Shown in pieces: positions 60,807 through 64,000 of a DNA stretch of 64,000 nt (its first letter is position 1; each line of letters starts with the position of its first letter). Both the position numbers and the translations under genes were made by a program. Under the pieces are notes generated by a model. It was not told where the DNA came from. It saw only the letters and a program-made list of their open reading frames with translations, and did no database searches. Source of the stretch: Microthrixaceae bacterium. GTDB lineage: Bacteria; Actinomycetota; Acidimicrobiia; Acidimicrobiales; Microtrichaceae. Location of the stretch: contig JAMLGJ010000011.1 in NCBI GenBank assembly GCA_023958095.1, positions 40,874 through 104,873 of the forward strand, written 5' to 3'.

Positions 60807-60995
60807 TCAGAGCTCGCCGCGGATGGTCCTGGACAGACGACGGTTCGCGGCGCGCAGGTGCCGTTCGACGTCGTAGATGGCGCCGAGCAGGTCGTCGGAG
60901 TCGGTGCCACGCACTTCCTCGGCGGCGCCCTCGAGCCGCTCGAGCATCTGGTCGAGTGTCGACGAGAGCGACAACAGGTCGGCCTTGAGTGACAT
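60807..60995 (-). CDS. Small helical protein, 62 aa, unknown
   Basis: A 62-aa acidic, almost wholly helical protein (MSLKADLLSLSSTLDQML to RRLSRTIRGEL) with heptad-like leucines, so probably a short coiled coil. No hydrophobic membrane segment. The ATG at 60995 lies 6 nt after a minus-strand TAGAAC. It is isolated between nth and the his genes and read in the opposite direction to both. Function unknown. Confidence 0.65.
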   Translation of the reverse strand: MSLKADLLSLSSTLDQMLERLEGAAEEVRGTDSDDLLGAIYDVERHLRAANRRLSRTIRGEL

Positions 60996-61001
60996 CGCCT
61001 C

Positions 61002-61007
61002 GTTCTA
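61002..61007 (-). promoter_or_regulatory. -10-like TAGAAC before the 62-aa gene
   Basis: Minus-strand TAGAAC, 6 nt before ATG at 60995. The last base departs from the TAnnnT form. Confidence 0.35.
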
Positions 61008-61047
61008 GCAGCCCGGTGGGAGGGCTCCACCGGGCCGGCGCAAGTCG

Positions 61048-61077
61048 TTGGTCACGCCGCGGTCGCGTCGGTACGGT
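61048..61077 (+). promoter_or_regulatory. Promoter of hisDCB: TTGGTC and TACGGT
   Basis: TTGGTC (61048-61053), an 18-nt spacer, TACGGT (61072-61077), then 6 nt to GTG at 61084. One of the few starts here with a recognisable -35 as well; predicted leaderless. No His-rich leader peptide or T-box fits in the gap. Confidence 0.55.
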
Positions 61078-61083
61078 CTTCGA

Positions 61084-62469
61084 GTGGACCGAGCCCAGAG
61101 CACCGACCCATCGGCCGAGCCGTTGCTGACGCGGCTGGACCTCAGGGGTGTGGAGGACCCGACAAGCGCGCTCCCCGCCCCGGACACCGCCGCTGAACTG
61201 CCGGTGGAGGCGGTTCGGGGAATCATTGCGGACGTGCGTGCGCGGGGCGACGAGGCGCTGCTCGAACTGACCGAGCGCTTCGACGGGGTTCGACCCGACT
61301 CGCTCCGGGTGGGCCGCGAGGAGATGGAGGCTGCGGTGGCCGGGTTGGAACCCGAGGTGCTCGCGGCGCTCGAGCTCGCGGCCACGCGGGTGCGGGTGCA
61401 CCACGAGGCCCAGATGCAACCCGCGGTGACCCACTCCGGTGACGGTGTCGTCGTGACCTCCACCCGTCGGCCCGTTGCCTCCGCCGGTTGCTATGTGCCG
61501 GGCGGACGGGCCGCGTACCCCTCGACGTTGCTGATGACGGCGGTGGTGGCCCGTGTGGCGGGTGTGGAGCGGGTGGTGGTGTGCGTGCCGCCGGACTCCG
61601 ACACCGGCAGGGTCTCGCCGGTGACACTCGCTGCTGCGTCCGTGGCCGGTGTCGACGAGGTGTACGCGGTCGGCGGTGCCCAGGCGGTCGCGGCCATGGC
61701 CTACGGAACCGAAACGATCGACGCGGTCGACGTCGTGTGCGGTCCGGGCAACCTCTACGTGGCGGTTGCGAAGCAGCAGGTCGCCGGTGACGTGGGCGTG
61801 GCCGCGGCGTTCGCCGGGCCCTCGGAGGTGGTGGTCGTCGCCGACGACTCGGTGCCCCCGGAGCTGGTGGCGGTCGACCTGATGCTCCAGGCCGAGCACG
61901 GACCCGACGGCCTGGCCTGGTTGGTCACCTGGGATCCGGGTGTGATCGATGCGGTGGAGGCCGCCCTGGCGGGACTGCTCCCCGCGGCGGAGCGGCGGAG
62001 TGAGATCGAGTCCACCCTCGCCCGTTCCGGGTGGTCCGTGTTGGTCGACTCCCCGCGGGCGGCTATCCGGGTCACCGACGGCGTCGCTCCGGAGCACCTC
62101 GAGTTGATGTGCGAGGGGGCATCGGATCTCGCGGAACAGGTGCGGAACGCCGGTGCGGTGTTCTGCGGACAGTGGTCACCCGCCTCACTGGGCGACTACA
62201 CCGCCGGGCCCTCCCACGTGCTGCCCACCCACCGGAGTGCACGCTTCGCCGAGGCCCTCGGTGTGGAGGACTTCACCAAGCACGTGCACGTCGTGACCGC
62301 GTCGGCCGAGGGGATCGAGACCCTCGGTCCGCCCACGGCGACCCTGGCGAGCGCCGAGGGCCTCGGAGCCCACGCCGAGTCGGTGCTCATGCGCCTGAGA
62401 ATGCTCGACGGCGGCGGGACCGGCACCGACGATCCCGGCAACGGGCGGGCCGCGGCGGGTGGCTCGTGA
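61084..62469 (+). CDS. hisD: Histidinol dehydrogenase
   Basis: A 461-aa zinc-dependent NAD enzyme for the last two steps of histidine synthesis. YVPGGRAAYPSTLLMTAV, VCGPGNLYVAVAKQQV, GPSEVVVVAD, the metal-binding TAPEHLEL-type block (here VAPEHLELM) and GDYTAGPSHVLPTHRSARF are all present. The GTG at 61084 (MDRAQSTDPS) is preferred to an upstream GTG because of the promoter spacing. hisC follows in a GTGA overlap. Confidence 0.95.
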   Translation: MDRAQSTDPSAEPLLTRLDLRGVEDPTSALPAPDTAAELPVEAVRGIIADVRARGDEALLELTERFDGVRPDSLRVGREEMEAAVAGLEPEVLAALELAATRVRVHHEAQMQPAVTHSGDGVVVTSTRRPVASAGCYVPGGRAAYPSTLLMTAVVARVAGVERVVVCVPPDSDTGRVSPVTLAAASVAGVDEVYAVGGAQAVAAMAYGTETIDAVDVVCGPGNLYVAVAKQQVAGDVGVAAAFAGPSEVVVVADDSVPPELVAVDLMLQAEHGPDGLAWLVTWDPGVIDAVEAALAGLLPAAERRSEIESTLARSGWSVLVDSPRAAIRVTDGVAPEHLELMCEGASDLAEQVRNAGAVFCGQWSPASLGDYTAGPSHVLPTHRSARFAEALGVEDFTKHVHVVTASAEGIETLGPPTATLASAEGLGAHAESVLMRLRMLDGGGTGTDDPGNGRAAAGGS

Positions 62470-63560
62470 GCGGGTCACGACCACCGTTGCGCGACGACCT
62501 CGCGCTCATGGACGGCTACCACTCCCCGCAGCTCGACGTGCCGGTGCGCCTCAACACCAACGAGGCGCCGGAACCCCCTCCCGACGGCTTCACCGAAGCC
62601 CTCGCCGCAGCCCTCGAGGGGATCGCCTGGAACCGTTACCCGGACCGCTCCGCGTCGGCGCTGCGTGCCGCGATAGCGGCGGCCGAGGGCGAAGGCCTCC
62701 CGGTCGGCATCGACGCCGACCAGGTGGTGGTGGCCAACGGCTCCAACGAGGTGCTCCAGACGCTGTGCCTCACCTACGGGGGTCCCGGGCGCACGGCGGT
62801 GACGTTCGAACCCACCTACGCACTGCACTCCCACATCGCCCGGATCGCCGGCACCCGAGTGCATTCAGGGGCGCGGGCGGAGGATTTCACCCTCGACCTC
62901 GGGGAGGTGGAGCGGGTGCTCATGTCGCAACGGCCCGCGATCACCTTCGTGTGCTCCCCCAACAACCCCACCGGGGGTGCGGAGAGTCCCGAGACGATCC
63001 GTGCGGTGCTCGCCATGGTCGAGGAGGTCGGTGGGCTGCTGGTGGTGGATGAGGCCTATGGACAGTTCTCGGCACACAGCGCGCTGGAGCTGCTCGACGA
63101 CGACCGGCCACTGGTGGTGACGAGGACGTTCTCCAAGACCTGGTCCGCAGCAGCCCTGCGTCTCGGACATGCGATCGGTCCCCGCTGGCTGGGTGAGGAC
63201 ACCTCGGGGGTGTTGCTGCCCTACCACCTGGACGCGGTCAAGCAGGTGGCCGGCCGGATCGCCCTGCGCTTCGCCGCGGAGATGCGCGAACGTGTCGCTC
63301 ACCTCACCGAGGAGCGTGGACGCGTCGCCACCGCCCTTGAGGGCCTCGAGGTGGACTCGTGGCCCTCGGAGGCCAACTACATCCTGTTCAGGCCCCGTGC
63401 CGTGGAGGGTGCGGAACTGTGGCAGCGCCTGGTCGACAGGGGTGTCCTGGTGCGCAACTGCGCCAGTTGGCCCGGGCTCGAGGGTTGCCTGCGGGTGACC
63501 ATCGGCAACCCCGGGGAGAACACCGCGTTCCTCGGGGCACTGGCCGCCTCGCTGGCCTGA
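62466..63560 (+). CDS. hisC: Histidinol-phosphate aminotransferase
   Basis: A 364-aa PLP-dependent class I/II aminotransferase. RLNTNEAPEPPP near the start, NGSNEVLQTLC, VCSPNNPTGG, VVDEAYGQF and the Schiff-base lysine in TRTFSKTWSAAALRLG match HisC. GTG at 62466 overlaps the hisD stop. hisB follows after 89 bp. Confidence 0.95.
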   Translation: MSGSRPPLRDDLALMDGYHSPQLDVPVRLNTNEAPEPPPDGFTEALAAALEGIAWNRYPDRSASALRAAIAAAEGEGLPVGIDADQVVVANGSNEVLQTLCLTYGGPGRTAVTFEPTYALHSHIARIAGTRVHSGARAEDFTLDLGEVERVLMSQRPAITFVCSPNNPTGGAESPETIRAVLAMVEEVGGLLVVDEAYGQFSAHSALELLDDDRPLVVTRTFSKTWSAAALRLGHAIGPRWLGEDTSGVLLPYHLDAVKQVAGRIALRFAAEMRERVAHLTEERGRVATALEGLEVDSWPSEANYILFRPRAVEGAELWQRLVDRGVLVRNCASWPGLEGCLRVTIGNPGENTAFLGALAASLA

Positions 63561-63649
63561 GCCGCACCCTCCCCGGAGGCCCCGTGGGGCATGGCGGGCA
63601 CGGCTCAACGCGTTGCACCAGCGGGTGGTGGTTCTGCGAAGCTGTACCG

Positions 63650-64000
63650 GTGAACGAGGCAGACCCACGACCGCGCGCCGCTTCAGGGTCGCGCCGCACC
63701 GGTGAGACCGACATCGAGGTCTCCGTCGCCGTGGACGGTTCGGGCACGACCGACTGCAGTACCGGGATCCCGTTCTTCGACCACATGCTCGACCAGCTGG
63801 GGCGCCACGGCGGCATGGACCTGCGGGTCGCTGCCGAGGGGGACACAGCGGTCGACGCGCACCACACGGTGGAGGACACCGGCATCCTGCTGGGAACGGT
63901 CCTCTCCGACGCCCTCGGTGACCGGCGCGGGGTGAGGCGGTTCGCGAGCATCCGCACCCCGCTCGACGAGGCCCTGGTGGAGGCGGTCCTGGACCTGTCA
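63650..64000 (+). CDS. hisB: Imidazoleglycerol-phosphate dehydratase (3' end cut)
   Basis: The first 117 codons of HisB, the Mn-dependent dehydratase of histidine synthesis. IPFFDHMLDQLGRHGG and the metal-binding HHTVEDTGILLG are both visible, and the frame is open to the window edge; about 85 residues should be missing. GTG at 63650; a weak GAAGCT hexamer lies 6 nt upstream. The order hisD-hisC-hisB is the normal actinobacterial his operon. Confidence 0.93.
   Translation, partial: MNEADPRPRAASGSRRTGETDIEVSVAVDGSGTTDCSTGIPFFDHMLDQLGRHGGMDLRVAAEGDTAVDAHHTVEDTGILLGTVLSDALGDRRGVRRFASIRTPLDEALVEAVLDLS

Overview
The window is a gene-dense, very GC-rich bacterial chromosome segment. Gene content points to Actinomycetota, and I infer Acidimicrobiia or a close relative. 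The indicators are a division cluster without ftsA but with sepF and a Wag31/DivIVA-type protein, a DUF3040 gene near mraZ, a Bpa-type proteasome activator, an MshD-like mycothiol synthase, menaquinone biosynthesis, and many GTG starts with 4-base stop/start overlaps. No tRNA, rRNA, insertion sequence, phage gene or CRISPR array was seen.

1-9.8 kb: an inositol-monophosphatase-family gene cut by the window edge, a small membrane protein, a Nudix hydrolase, a DUF3040 protein, the MoxR-DUF58-transglutaminase operon on the minus strand, and a plus-strand run of ROK kinase, a 93-aa unknown, menC and a lipoate-ligase-like protein. 9.8-28.5 kb: the division and cell-wall (dcw) cluster mraZ-rsmH-ftsL-ftsI-murE-mraY-murD-ftsW-murG-murC-murB-ftsQ-ftsZ-pgeF-yggS-sepF-yggT-divIVA, all plus strand and mostly overlapping. 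It lacks murF. MraZ-type 10-bp direct repeats precede mraZ. 28.5-41.7 kb: a DksA-like protein with a histone-H1-like tail, lspA, an RluA-family pseudouridine synthase, an Rrf2 regulator, a phosphodiesterase, bpa, dnaE, an unknown, a nitroreductase, an RND (HAE3-like) exporter and a secreted Thr-rich protein.

41.7-49.5 kb: a menaquinone island (menE, menA, menH, menD, menF, menG) on both strands. With menC at 8 kb this gives seven steps of the classical o-succinylbenzoate route; menB and the DHNA-CoA thioesterase are not in the window. 49.5-57.9 kb: a three-part membrane protein (degenerate PAP2, dead kinase, flippase-like domain), a HAD phosphatase, a lipoprotein peptidase, a MaoC hydratase, a divergent pair with overlapping start codons, 26-bp tandem repeats, rlmN and mshD. 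57.9-64 kb: a ceramidase-like protein, nth, a structured 308-bp gene-free stretch ending in a strong terminator, a 62-aa protein, then hisD-hisC-hisB (hisB cut by the edge).

A recurring feature is a TAnnnT hexamer 6-9 nt before the start codon at many genes that begin a transcription unit, which predicts extensive leaderless or very-short-leader transcription. Genes inside operons instead start in GTGA or ATGA overlaps.
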